Source: Klebsiella electrica (GTDB taxonomy: Bacteria > Pseudomonadota > Gammaproteobacteria > Enterobacterales > Enterobacteriaceae). Taken from it: a stretch of 64,000 bases of DNA. Below the pieces are notes generated by a model that saw only the letters and a program-made list of their open reading frames with translations, was not told the DNA's origin and searched no databases. Made by a program: the position numbers and the translations under genes. Below, in pieces: positions 25,268 to 33,861 of this stretch. Where the stretch lies: positions 3,348,001 to 3,412,000 of the forward strand of contig NZ_CP041247.1 of NCBI RefSeq assembly GCF_006711645.1. The letters are read 5' to 3'. Every line of letters starts with the position of its first letter. Within the stretch, counting starts at the first letter, position 1.

Positions 25268-26584
25268 ATGATTGAGTACCATACCGCCGTTCGCGGCGCC
25301 TTTTTCGATATCGCCGCGGTCGCCGACAGCGCCGACGATATCGCTCGCCATGCGCGCTATCTTGATGATGGCGTGCTGTTTATCCAGCAGGGAAAAATTC
25401 AGGCGCTGCTGCCGTGGCAGGAGGGCGAGCAGCACCTGGATCCGCACACCGGCTATCTCGATCTGCGCGGACAGCTGCTACTCCCCGGTTTTGTCGATGC
25501 CCACGTGCATTATCCGCAAACGGAGATGATTGGCGCCTTCGGCGAGCAGCTGCTGGAGTGGCTGACCACCTACACCTTTCCGGTGGAGAGTCAGTTTGGC
25601 GATGCGGAGTATGCCGCGGAGATCGCGCAGTTCTTTATCAACCAGCTGCTGAGCCACGGCACCACCACCGCGCTGGTGTTTTGTACCCTGCATCCCGAAT
25701 CCGTCGAGGCGCTGTTTAGCGAAGCCCTGCGGCTGAATATGCGCCTGCTCGCCGGTAAAGTGATGATGGACCGCCACGCCCCGGACTATCTGAGCGAAAC
25801 GGCGGAGCAGAGCTACCGGCAAACCCGCGAGCTTATTCAGCGCTGGCACCATCAGGGTCGCCTCGGCTACGCCATCACGCCGCGTTTTGCCGCTACGTCG
25901 ACACCGGAGCTGCTGACGGCGGTCCAGCGCCTGCGGGAAGAGTTCCCGGATACCTGGCTGCATACCCACCTGAGCGAAAACCTCAACGAGATTGCGTGGG
26001 TGAAAAGCCTGTGGCCGGAACATGAGCACTATCTTGATGTATATCACCACTATCGCTTGACCGGCGAACGCAGCGTATTTGCTCACGGCATCCACCTCGC
26101 CGACGCCGAGTGGCAATGTCTGCACGAGACCGGCTCGGCGATCGCCTTCTGCCCGACCTCAAACCTGTTTCTCGGCAGCGGTCTGTTCCGCCTGCCCACC
26201 AGCTGGCAACGGAAAGTGCGCATCGGCATCGGCAGCGACGTCGGCGCGGGAACGACCTTCAGCATGCTACGCACTCTGGGTGAAGCCTATAAAGTGGCGC
26301 AGCTGCAAAGCTATCGTCTGCGCGCCAGCGAAGCTTTTTATCATGCCACGCTGGGGGGCGCCCGCGCGCTGTGTCTTGATGACAACATTGGCAACTTCCA
26401 GCCGGGAAAAGAGGCCGACTTTGTCGCCATCACCCCGGGAGTGACGCCGTTGCAGCGCCTGCGCCTCTCCCGCTGTCAGGATATTTACGAACAGCTGTTT
26501 GTCCTGATGACGCTGGGCGACGAACGCAATATTCACCAGACCTGGGTCAACGGCGAGTGCGTCTGGCAGGCACAGGCGCAGTGA
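25268..26584 (+). CDS. guaD: Guanine deaminase GuaD
   Basis: 438 residues from the ATG at 25268 (AGAAGG upstream; E. coli GuaD is 439). It is an amidohydrolase with zinc ligands in DAHVHYPQ, HTHLSE, FAHGIHL and GSDVGAG. It deaminates guanine to xanthine, feeding the purine pathway and releasing ammonia. It has its own sigma-54-type promoter. A GC hairpin follows the stop. Confidence 0.93.
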   Translation: MIEYHTAVRGAFFDIAAVADSADDIARHARYLDDGVLFIQQGKIQALLPWQEGEQHLDPHTGYLDLRGQLLLPGFVDAHVHYPQTEMIGAFGEQLLEWLTTYTFPVESQFGDAEYAAEIAQFFINQLLSHGTTTALVFCTLHPESVEALFSEALRLNMRLLAGKVMMDRHAPDYLSETAEQSYRQTRELIQRWHHQGRLGYAITPRFAATSTPELLTAVQRLREEFPDTWLHTHLSENLNEIAWVKSLWPEHEHYLDVYHHYRLTGERSVFAHGIHLADAEWQCLHETGSAIAFCPTSNLFLGSGLFRLPTSWQRKVRIGIGSDVGAGTTFSMLRTLGEAYKVAQLQSYRLRASEAFYHATLGGARALCLDDNIGNFQPGKEADFVAITPGVTPLQRLRLSRCQDIYEQLFVLMTLGDERNIHQTWVNGECVWQAQAQ

Positions 26585-26588
26585 GTAA

Positions 26589-26607
26589 GCCCGGCCCGCT
26601 GCCGGGC
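26589..26607. terminator. Hairpin between convergent guaD and hpxT
   Basis: GCCCGGC-CCGCT-GCCGGGC forms a 7-bp GC stem in the gap between convergent genes. There is no T-run on either strand, so efficiency is uncertain. Confidence 0.4.
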
Positions 26608-26617
26608 GTCGGCGCGC

Positions 26618-26944
26618 TCAGCTTCCCCGATAGGTTGACCAGCCGCCCGGGGCAATCAGGAACGGCAGATGGAAATGCTCATCCGCCTCCTCGGCAATCA
26701 CAAAATCAATCTGCGCGCACAGATACAGCGTTTCGAGGCCGCCGCGGGTGAACCAGTCGCCCGTCTCCGCCACCAGCCGATAGCGGCCGGCGGCCAGTTT
26801 GCCCGGCGCCAGCGACGCAATGCGCCCATTTTCATCGGTGATGCCGCTGTCGATGGATTGCCCTCCCCGCAGCAGGTTGACCGCCACCCCCTGCGCAGGC
26901 TTGCCGCTGGAAATATCCAGAATATGGGTACTTAACGTATTCAT
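26618..26944 (-). CDS. hpxT: 5-Hydroxyisourate hydrolase HpxT
   Basis: 108 residues, transthyretin-related family. It has the N-terminal LSTHILDISSGKPAQGV with its catalytic His, and the diagnostic C-terminal YRGS. It hydrolyses 5-hydroxyisourate, the HpxO product, to OHCU. Its start overlaps the hpxQ stop by 4 bases. Confidence 0.93.
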   Translation of the reverse strand: MNTLSTHILDISSGKPAQGVAVNLLRGGQSIDSGITDENGRIASLAPGKLAAGRYRLVAETGDWFTRGGLETLYLCAQIDFVIAEEADEHFHLPFLIAPGGWSTYRGS

Positions 26945-27441
26945 TCGCCAATGACTCCCGTTAGTCGTAATAAGGTAATTTCACGGAGCTGCGCCAGCGC
27001 CGACGCAACCTCTTGCGCCGGGTTGTGGTTCAGCCGTTGCGTCAGCGCCTGCAGTATCTCCTCCCCGCTGCGGCCTTTGGCGCGAATCAGAAACACCCGG
27101 CCAAAGCGCGCCTCGTAGCGAGCGTTGCCCTCCGTTAACGCCTGGATGAGCGAAGCGTCCCGATCGTTGACCGCCGCCTGCTCCTGCCGCGACAGCGCGG
27201 CATGCCCGTGCCGGGCGGCGGGTTTTTCGCCAATTCGCGGGTGTGCGCTCAGCGCCAGATCCAGCTCCGGCTCGCCCCACGTCAGCGAGGTTTGCTGCGC
27301 CATGGCGTGCAGCGCCGCAAGGTTCGGGTAGGGCCGGGCCTGCACCAGCGCCGTCACCCAGTCGTCAATCGCCACGCACGGTTCCAGCAGACGCGCGGCC
27401 TCGTCGCGAGGCAGTTGATTAAAGTGGCTGAGCGGAATCAT
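26941..27441 (-). CDS. hpxQ: OHCU decarboxylase HpxQ
   Basis: 166 residues from the ATG at 27441, which has CCAGGAGGGACG upstream. The catalytic histidine is in ALSAHPRIGEK (about residue 67), and the conserved LTEGNARYEARFGRVFLIRAKGR block follows in part. It decarboxylates OHCU to S-allantoin. It is coupled to hpxT. In Klebsiella the operon is reported as hpxPQT; here no permease gene precedes hpxQ. Confidence 0.92.
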   Translation of the reverse strand: MIPLSHFNQLPRDEAARLLEPCVAIDDWVTALVQARPYPNLAALHAMAQQTSLTWGEPELDLALSAHPRIGEKPAARHGHAALSRQEQAAVNDRDASLIQALTEGNARYEARFGRVFLIRAKGRSGEEILQALTQRLNHNPAQEVASALAQLREITLLRLTGVIGE

Positions 27442-27514
27442 CGTCCCTCCTGGCCGTCGCCCCACGCTGCCGGGCCGCAAACTGACGGTTGTTTTTGTTT
27501 TGCGACATCATCAT
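27419..27514 (-). CDS. 31-codon ORF ahead of hpxQ, possible hpxP vestige or leader
   Basis: A strong GGAGG ribosome site precedes three tandem ATGs (27514, 27511, 27508). The frame encodes 31 residues, begins MMMSQNKNNRQF and ends inside hpxQ codon 8. It is the first frame behind the sigma-54-type promoter at about 27548-27561. The position is where hpxP would start. It may be the 5' stump of a deleted hpxP, or a leader coupled to hpxQ. There is no recognisable domain. Confidence 0.4.
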   Translation of the reverse strand: MMMSQNKNNRQFAARQRGATARRDDDSAQPL

Positions 27515-27546
27515 TCCTCCGTTTCACATCAACGTTGTCTGCACAG

Positions 27547-27563
27547 TGCACAAAGCAGGCCAG
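27547..27563 (-). promoter_or_regulatory. Sigma-54-type promoter ahead of hpxQT
   Basis: On the minus strand CTGGCCTGCTTTGTGCA has GG and GC separated by 10 bases, about 33 bases before the tandem ATGs at 27514. The leader between 27564 and the hpxO start at 27854 otherwise shows no gene; it must carry the hpxO promoter. Confidence 0.6.
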
Positions 27564-27853
27564 AGTCGCGCCGTGGGGCCCGCTAAGTTCAATAACCGAT
27601 TGTTTATTAATGATAGCCATCTCATATCGTTGCTGCTTCCCCGCTCCTCTGCCGTCCACCGCTGATGAAACATTCGGTTCCATCATCACCCTTAAGAAAT
27701 TTTTAGTTCATAAACTGGCGGTTGCCACCCTCTGACGCACCAGATAGGTGCGAAACGTCACCCTCTTGTCGCCGCAACGCCGATTTTGGTGCTTTGCGCA
27801 AGCTGGTACGTAAATTGCTCGCCTCCTTTACGACGCAATGTAAGGAGAACAGC

Positions 27854-29008
27854 ATGAAAGCATTAGTGATTGGCGCCGGTATCGGTGGCCTGAGCGCGGC
27901 GGTGGCCTTGAAGAAGGCGGGAATCACCTGTGAAGTGTTTGAGGCGGTGAAAGAGATTAAACCGGTCGGCGCGGCGATCTCCATCTGGCCAAACGGCGTG
28001 AAGTGCATGAAAAATCTCGGCATGGGCGAGATCATCGAAACCTACGGCGGCCCGATGCACTTTTTAGCCTATAAAGAGTACCAGGACGGAGAAACCCTGA
28101 CCCGCTTTAGCCTTGCTCCGCTGGTTGAACGCACCGGCGGCCGCCCCTGCCCGGTGTCACGCAGCGAACTGCAAAGGGAGATGCTCAATTTTTGGGGGCG
28201 CGAGGCGGTGCAGTTTGGTAAACGGGTAACCCGTGCGCAGGAAAATGCCGACGGCGTCACCGTCTGGTTTAGCGACGGAACCACGGCCCACGGTGATTTT
28301 CTGATCGCCGCCGACGGCAGCCGCTCGGCGCTGCGCCCCTACGTACTTGGCCATAAGCCCGAACGCCGTTATGCCGGTTATGTCAACTGGAACGGACTGG
28401 TGGATATCGATGAGAGCATTGCGCCAGCGGATCAATGGACCACCTTCGTCGGCGAAGGCAAGCGCGTCTCGCTGATGCCGGTGGCGCAGGGGCGTTTCTA
28501 TTTCTTCTTTGATGTTCCGCTGCCCGCCGGTCTGGCCGAAGACCGGCACACCCTGCGCGACGATCTTCGCCGCTACTTCAGCGGCTGGGCACCAGCGGTA
28601 CAAAAACTGATTGCCGCCCTCGATCCGCAGACAACCAATCGCGTTGAAATCCATGACATTGAGCCCTTCGATACCCTGGTTCGCGGCAAGGTCGCGCTGC
28701 TCGGCGACGCCGGACACAGCACGACCCCGGACATTGGTCAGGGCGGCTGCGCGGCGATGGAGGATGCGGTGGTGCTTGGCGATATCTTCCGGGAAAATCG
28801 CGAGATTGTTTCCGCGCTGCGCCAGTACGAAGCGCTGCGCTGCGCGCGCGTGCGCGACCTGATACTGAAGGCGCGCAAGCGCTGCGATATCACGCACGGG
28901 AAAGATATGGCCCTGACCCAGGCGTGGTATCAGGAGCTCAAAGAGGAGACCGGGGAGCGGATTATCAATGGCCTGTGCGAAACCATCCAGGGCGGCCCGC
29001 TGGGCTAA
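27854..29008 (+). CDS. hpxO: FAD-dependent urate hydroxylase HpxO
   Basis: 384 residues from the ATG at 27854 (TAAGGAG upstream); the longer frame from 27722 is not supported. It is a class A flavin monooxygenase: the dinucleotide motif GAGIGG is at residues 7-12, and LLGDAGHSTTPDIGQGG binds FAD at about 281. It converts urate to 5-hydroxyisourate with NADH and O2, replacing classical uricase. The 3' end overlaps the convergent hpxR by 4 bases. Confidence 0.93.
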   Translation: MKALVIGAGIGGLSAAVALKKAGITCEVFEAVKEIKPVGAAISIWPNGVKCMKNLGMGEIIETYGGPMHFLAYKEYQDGETLTRFSLAPLVERTGGRPCPVSRSELQREMLNFWGREAVQFGKRVTRAQENADGVTVWFSDGTTAHGDFLIAADGSRSALRPYVLGHKPERRYAGYVNWNGLVDIDESIAPADQWTTFVGEGKRVSLMPVAQGRFYFFFDVPLPAGLAEDRHTLRDDLRRYFSGWAPAVQKLIAALDPQTTNRVEIHDIEPFDTLVRGKVALLGDAGHSTTPDIGQGGCAAMEDAVVLGDIFRENREIVSALRQYEALRCARVRDLILKARKRCDITHGKDMALTQAWYQELKEETGERIINGLCETIQGGPLG

Positions 29009-29922
29009 CCTCCGCCGACGGTTTGCATCTCCTCCATTACCGCCGTCAATTTTTGAATCGCCATTTGCGCCGGGCGAGACAGCTGGCGCGATGGCGCCGT
29101 ACACAGCGCCAGCGTCAGCGGCCGCAGCAGCTTATTGCGCAGCGGAATAAACGCCAGTTGACCACTTTGCACCTCATCCAGCACATCCAGCAGGCTCAGA
29201 ACGGTCACGCCGCTGCCTTTCAACGCCAGCGATTTAATCAGCCGGATATCGTTACAGCGGATGCTGTTGGCCGGGCTAAAGTCATAATGGCGATAGAGCA
29301 TGCCAACACGTTCGTGAATCATCAACGGCGCGCCGGGGACGATATGGCGCTGCTGGCTGAGCTCCCCCAGGGAGAGCGCGGGCGCATTCGCCAGGGGGTT
29401 ATCCGGGCGCATGACGATGCCCATTTCCAGCTCAACAAACGCCAGCACGCTCAGTCCCGCCTGGCCTTCCGGGTCAAGAATCAGGCCGAAATCAAGATCG
29501 GCCTGGCGGACTTTTTCACTGACCGTATGGCTGTCGGCCACCTGTAAAACCAGCTCCAGCCAGTCCCAGGTGCTGATGATATCGGCCAGCGCCGCGGCAA
29601 AACTGCCCTCCGCCAGCGCCTGCACCATTCCGACGCTGACCGTTCCACGCTTAAGCCCCTGCAGCTCGTCAAACTTTTGCCGGGTCAGGCGAAACTCTTT
29701 TTGCCAGCGCAGCAGATTGTCATACAGCAACTCGCCGGCGGTCGTCATCCGTAATCCTTCCGGCAGCCGTTCGAACAGCGGCGTCCCCAGTTCCTCTTCG
29801 GCCTGCAGGATCTGGCGATTGATCGCCGAAGCCGAAATATGCAGCTTTTCAGCGGCCCGACGCAGGCTGCCGCTGCGGGCGACTTCGGCGAAATAGAGCG
29901 CAAAACGCGAAAACGGACTCAT
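29005..29922 (-). CDS. hpxR: LysR-family regulator HpxR
   Basis: 305 residues from the ATG at 29922 (GAGGACAGG upstream). The N-terminal LysR helix-turn-helix reads GSLRRAAEKLHISASAINRQ and is followed by a periplasmic-binding-like effector domain. It is divergent from hpxDE, the usual arrangement for a LysR activator and its target, and convergent with hpxO. An inverted repeat CTCACAA / TTGTGAG in the hpxR-hpxD gap is a candidate binding site. Confidence 0.9.
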   Translation of the reverse strand: MSPFSRFALYFAEVARSGSLRRAAEKLHISASAINRQILQAEEELGTPLFERLPEGLRMTTAGELLYDNLLRWQKEFRLTRQKFDELQGLKRGTVSVGMVQALAEGSFAAALADIISTWDWLELVLQVADSHTVSEKVRQADLDFGLILDPEGQAGLSVLAFVELEMGIVMRPDNPLANAPALSLGELSQQRHIVPGAPLMIHERVGMLYRHYDFSPANSIRCNDIRLIKSLALKGSGVTVLSLLDVLDEVQSGQLAFIPLRNKLLRPLTLALCTAPSRQLSRPAQMAIQKLTAVMEEMQTVGGG

Positions 29923-30002
29923 GCCGACCCTGTCCTCTTTTTTGCAACGGGTGAGTGAATTAATGCTTATGGATGTCAACACCCTAATATGACAACAATA
30001 AA

Positions 30003-30034
30003 CTCACAACAATTAAACAAATGAATTTTGTGAG
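30003..30034. promoter_or_regulatory. Inverted repeat in hpxR-hpxD gap (candidate HpxR site)
   Basis: CTCACAA (30003-30009) and TTGTGAG (30028-30034) are perfect arms with 18 bases between them, in the 126-base divergent region, directly upstream of hpxD. The arrangement could fit a LysR regulator, but the T-N11-A core of the family was not identified. Confidence 0.4.
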
Positions 30035-30048
30035 CAGGAAGGAAAATC

Positions 30049-31086
30049 ATGACCAGAGCCGCGCCAACGCCCCCCGCCCATTGCACTTTCGATCCTGAAG
30101 ACTGGCTACGCCTGGCCCGCTGCTGGCATCCGGTCGCCCGCGCCGAAGATATTGGCGCCGCGCCGGTGAAAGCGGTGCTGCTGGATGAACCGCTGGTTAT
30201 CTATCGCATTAAGGGCCAGGTCGTGGTCGCGCGTGACGTCTGCCCGCACCGCGGCGTGCCGCTGACGCTGGGCTTCCATGATGAAGAAGGGATCGTTTGC
30301 CCCTATCACGGCCTGCGCTTCGGGGAAGATGGCCGCTGCAACCGCATTCCCTCCAGCCCCGATCGACCGGTGCCGGCGAAGCTTAACCTCACCTGCTACG
30401 CGGTCGAAGAGCGCTACGGGCTGATCTGGACCTGCCTGGCTTTCGATGCGGAAAACCCGCTGCCGCTGCCCACCCTTCCCCACTGGGACGATGAAGGCTT
30501 TCAGCAGATCAACTGCCCGGCCTTTGAAGTCAACGGCTTTGCCGGTCGCCAGGTCGAGGGGTTTCTCGATGTTGCCCACTTCGCCTGGATCCATACCGAC
30601 ACCTTTGCAGATCCCGATAATCAGCTGGTTCCCGACTATATCCCGCAGGAGACCCCCTTTGGCTTCACCGCCGATTACTGGAGTTCGGTCGGCAATTACC
30701 CGGCCAGTTCTCAATTTCGCGCGCCGGACGGCTTCCAGTGGCTGCGCCATTTTGAGTTGCACCTGCCCTTTACGGCGACCCTGACCATCCATTTCCCCGG
30801 CGAGGCCCGGTTGGTTATCATGAATGCCGCCTCACCGGTCTCATCGCGGGTAACCCGAATGTTTGCCCCCATTGCGCGCAATTTTGACCTGCATGTGCCG
30901 GTCGAAGAGGTGCATGCCTTCAACCTGCGCGTGTTCGAAGAGGACCGTCTGATGGTGGAGACCCAGCGTCCGGAGCGGTTGCCGCTGGACTTAACGCTGG
31001 AGGCGCATATTCCCGCCGATCGCAGTTCAATCGCCTATCGTCGTAGCCTGAAGAAAATGGGCTTTGGTGAGTTTTTCCTGGTGTAA
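30049..31086 (+). CDS. hpxD: Rieske oxygenase component HpxD (hypoxanthine oxidation)
   Basis: 345 residues. The Rieske [2Fe-2S] ligands are CPHRG (about 65) and CPYHGLRF, and the mononuclear iron site is DVAHFAWIHTDTF. It is the oxygenase half of the two-component hypoxanthine oxidising system reported in Klebsiella instead of xanthine dehydrogenase. It starts after AGGAAGGAAAATC. The stop overlaps only an alternative hpxE start; hpxE begins 13 bases on. Confidence 0.9.
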   Translation: MTRAAPTPPAHCTFDPEDWLRLARCWHPVARAEDIGAAPVKAVLLDEPLVIYRIKGQVVVARDVCPHRGVPLTLGFHDEEGIVCPYHGLRFGEDGRCNRIPSSPDRPVPAKLNLTCYAVEERYGLIWTCLAFDAENPLPLPTLPHWDDEGFQQINCPAFEVNGFAGRQVEGFLDVAHFAWIHTDTFADPDNQLVPDYIPQETPFGFTADYWSSVGNYPASSQFRAPDGFQWLRHFELHLPFTATLTIHFPGEARLVIMNAASPVSSRVTRMFAPIARNFDLHVPVEEVHAFNLRVFEEDRLMVETQRPERLPLDLTLEAHIPADRSSIAYRRSLKKMGFGEFFLV

Positions 31087-31099
31087 AGGGAGAAGAGTG

Positions 31100-32071
31100 A
31101 TGAGTGACGTACTGAAGGTGGTTGTCGATGGCCTGTGGCGCGAGGGGGACAGAAGTCTCGCCATCAGATTGTTAGCGCAGGACGGCAAACCGCTTCCCGG
31201 CTGGCTGCCGGGGGCGCATATTGATGTTCACCTGCCCTGCGGGATCATTCGCCAGTATTCGCTGACCGGTCCCCACGGCGAAGCGGGCGCCGACGCTTAT
31301 CTGATCTGCGTTAGCCGGGAGAGCGCTTCCCGCGGCGGGTCACGCTATATCCATGAGACGCTGCGTCCGGGTCAGACGCTGCTTATCTCCCCGCCGCGCA
31401 ATCTGTTTACGCTGCAGCCTGCGCGACGAGTCACGCTGCTGGCCGCCGGCATTGGCATCACGCCGCTGTATACCATGGCGCTGCATCTCGCGGCGGCAGG
31501 CACGCCATTTGAGCTGCATTATTACGTTAAACGGCAGGAAAATGCAGCCTTTGTCGGCGAAATGGCAAAAACCTTCAGCCGTGGCAGCTGGGTGGTTCAT
31601 TGTTCAGACGAAGGGCAAAGTCCGCGCGCGTCGTTAGCAGATACGTTGGGCGATGCGCACGCCGGGCACCATCTGTATCTCTGCGGCCCGTCGGGTTTTA
31701 TGGCTACCGCCCGGCGGATCGCGGCGGAGAAAAACTGGCCCGAGGCGCAGGTTCACAGCGAAGCCTTCCAGCCGCTGAAGGCCGCCGCGAGCGAACATCA
31801 GGATACGTTTACCGTTACCCTGGCGTCGTCGGGCGAGACGTGGCCGGTCCCGGGCGATAAAACCATTGCCCAGGTGCTTCAGGAAAATGGCGTCGCCGTG
31901 CCGCTCTCTTGCGAAATGGGGATGTGCGGCGCCTGTCTGACCCCGCTGATGGCCGGTCAGGCCGATCATCGTGATACGGTTCAATCCGAGGCCGAGAAAT
32001 CTGCTGCCGTGCAGCAGATAGCCCTGTGCTGCTCCCGCAGCCACTCGGCCAACTTACTGATTGATTTGTAA
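31100..32071 (+). CDS. hpxE: Reductase component HpxE (ferredoxin-flavin type)
   Basis: 323 residues from the ATG at 31100 (AAAGGGAGAAG upstream). The order of domains is phthalate dioxygenase reductase-like: a flavin-binding barrel with RQYSLTGP, an NAD domain with LLAAGIGITPLY and LYLCGPSGFM, and a C-terminal plant-type [2Fe-2S] domain with CEMGMCGACLTP and a last cysteine near CCSRS. It passes electrons from NAD(P)H to HpxD. Confidence 0.9.
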   Translation: MSDVLKVVVDGLWREGDRSLAIRLLAQDGKPLPGWLPGAHIDVHLPCGIIRQYSLTGPHGEAGADAYLICVSRESASRGGSRYIHETLRPGQTLLISPPRNLFTLQPARRVTLLAAGIGITPLYTMALHLAAAGTPFELHYYVKRQENAAFVGEMAKTFSRGSWVVHCSDEGQSPRASLADTLGDAHAGHHLYLCGPSGFMATARRIAAEKNWPEAQVHSEAFQPLKAAASEHQDTFTVTLASSGETWPVPGDKTIAQVLQENGVAVPLSCEMGMCGACLTPLMAGQADHRDTVQSEAEKSAAVQQIALCCSRSHSANLLIDL

Positions 32072-32293
32072 TTTTTTTGCCTCTCCGGGGTCTGATGACA
32101 GCGCACAGCAGGATCTCAGACGCCGGGTCTTCCCCCTTTCCTGCTCATCAAATAAAACTCATTTAAATCAAAAAGATACAAAATTATGCCATTCATTCAT
32201 AATTAAGATAAAAATTATTCATTTCCTTTCTGAATCAATCATCGGCATATTTGTATGACAAATTAATTCACAGCAACAGGCCGCGCCAATATC

Positions 32294-32635
32294 ATGGTAA
32301 CGACACTGCAAGAGAAACAGATTCAGGCGCAAAACCTGCAGGAGCGGGGATTGTTGCGCCGCGCCCTGGCGCTGTGGAACGAAATAGCGCGATCCGATGA
32401 CAGCGAGCTGATGCCGCTAGCCCGGGACAAGCAACAGGAGATTGCCGCCCTGCTGGCGCAGCAAAAAGTAGAGAAAGAGGCTGCGAAATATCACTGCCGA
32501 TCCCATGTCGAGGCCGATCGGCAATGCATTCTGACGTATCTGCGTAACGGTTTGAAACCGCGGGAAATTGAAGGGTTAACGCGGCGTTCCAGTGCGTTTA
32601 TCTACAGCTGCAAAAAGCTGCTGGCCGGAGAATAG
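32294..32635 (+). CDS. Small regulator-like protein of unknown function
   Basis: 113 residues. The middle segment ERGLLRRALALWNEIA resembles the start of PerC-type regulators. The C-terminal part (LTYLRNGLKPREIEGLTRRS) looks like a short helix-turn-helix. The rest is helical and charged. It stands alone, after an AT-rich region of about 220 bases, and is followed by a good terminator. I do not recognise it with certainty. Confidence 0.6.
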   Translation: MVTTLQEKQIQAQNLQERGLLRRALALWNEIARSDDSELMPLARDKQQEIAALLAQQKVEKEAAKYHCRSHVEADRQCILTYLRNGLKPREIEGLTRRSSAFIYSCKKLLAGE

Positions 32636-32760
32636 CCGTACGAGGCGACGATAGCTGGCCAGCTTTCTGGGTATTGCAGCGTATAGCGCCGTGCCCAGAC
32701 AGGTGTCCAGGATCCCCCGAAACACCAACCATAATATGGAGTTGTATCCGAAACTTTGCC

Positions 32761-32785
32761 AGCCAGCCATTGGCTGGCTTTTTTT
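32761..32785 (+). terminator. Rho-independent terminator
   Basis: AGCCAGCC-ATT-GGCTGGCT forms an 8-bp stem followed by seven Ts. It lies 125 bases after the small regulator-like gene and faces the convergent kfuC end. Confidence 0.85.
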
Positions 32786-32838
32786 CGCCGCCAGAATACC
32801 GCCGTCGCGCCTGCACCTCCTGGCGCGATTTCCGTGTA

Positions 32839-33861
32839 TTAAGGAATAAACACCCGCCCTTTACCGCTGACCGCAATATGCACCCGCCGTCCCGGCGTCC
32901 AGTCAGCCCGGCTGACGGTTTTCAGGGTCAACGTCTGCTGCGCGATCGCCAGCGTTAAGGTCGACAAATGGCCGGAAAAATCGACGTCGAGGATGGTGAC
33001 GGCACTCTCCTCATTCTGGCACGGCGTAATCATCAGCTGTTCCGGGCGCAGCATAACCCGCCCCAGCCCCGTAGCATCGTCATTATCGGTCAGCAGCGCG
33101 CCAATCGCGCACTGCGCCCGTCCGCCTTGAAGCTCAGCGGGCAGCACCAGCGCATCGCCCAGAAACAGCGCCGTGGCTTCATCGGCGGGCCGCGAATAGA
33201 CCTCAAACGGGGTGCCCACCTGGGTAAAGCGCCCCTGACGCATCACCGCGACCTGGCTGGCAAACGACAGCGCTTCATTCTGATCGTGGGTCACCAGAAT
33301 CGAGGCGACGCCAGCCTGGGCAAGCAGGTCTGCCGTCGCCTTTCGCGTGGTGGCGCGAAGCCCGGTATCGAGGGCGGAAAAGGGTTCATCCAGCAGCATC
33401 AGCGATGGCCGCTGCGCCAGCGCCCGGGCGAGGGCCACGCGCTGCTGCTGGCCGCCGGAAATTTCATGCGGCCAGTGCGTGGCCAACTGGCCATCCAGCG
33501 ACACCATCTCCATCAATGCCGCAACCCGACGGCGCTTCTCCTGCCGGGAGCCATCCAGACCCCAGGCAATATTGTCGGCGACATTAAGGTGCGGGAACAA
33601 GGCCCCTTCCTGCGGGACGAAACCGATGCCGCGCTGATGGGCGGGAATAAAAGTCCCCTCATCAAACAGCGTTCTGCCCTGCATCACGATGCGTCCGGCA
33701 TCCGGCGTTTCAAACCCGGCGAGAATACGCAGCAGCGTTGTTTTTCCCGAGCCGGACGGCCCGACGATGGCCGTGCGGCTGCCGGGGGCTACCGACAGAA
33801 AAAGGTTATCCAGCACCTGAACATCGGCAAAAGATTTTGAGATCGAGGTTAATTCCAGCAT
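32839..33861 (-). CDS. kfuC: Ferric iron ABC transporter ATPase KfuC (FbpC/SfuC-like)
   Basis: 340 residues. Walker A is GPSGSGKTT, the signature ISGGQQQRVALARAL, Walker B LMLLDEPFSALD and the H-loop LVTHDQ. A C-terminal TOBE-like regulatory domain (about 260-340) is typical of Fe(III) importers. The ATG directly follows the kfuB stop, so translation is coupled. It is the energy unit of the periplasm-to-cytoplasm ferric ion transporter. Confidence 0.88.
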   Translation of the reverse strand: MLELTSISKSFADVQVLDNLFLSVAPGSRTAIVGPSGSGKTTLLRILAGFETPDAGRIVMQGRTLFDEGTFIPAHQRGIGFVPQEGALFPHLNVADNIAWGLDGSRQEKRRRVAALMEMVSLDGQLATHWPHEISGGQQQRVALARALAQRPSLMLLDEPFSALDTGLRATTRKATADLLAQAGVASILVTHDQNEALSFASQVAVMRQGRFTQVGTPFEVYSRPADEATALFLGDALVLPAELQGGRAQCAIGALLTDNDDATGLGRVMLRPEQLMITPCQNEESAVTILDVDFSGHLSTLTLAIAQQTLTLKTVSRADWTPGRRVHIAVSGKGRVFIP

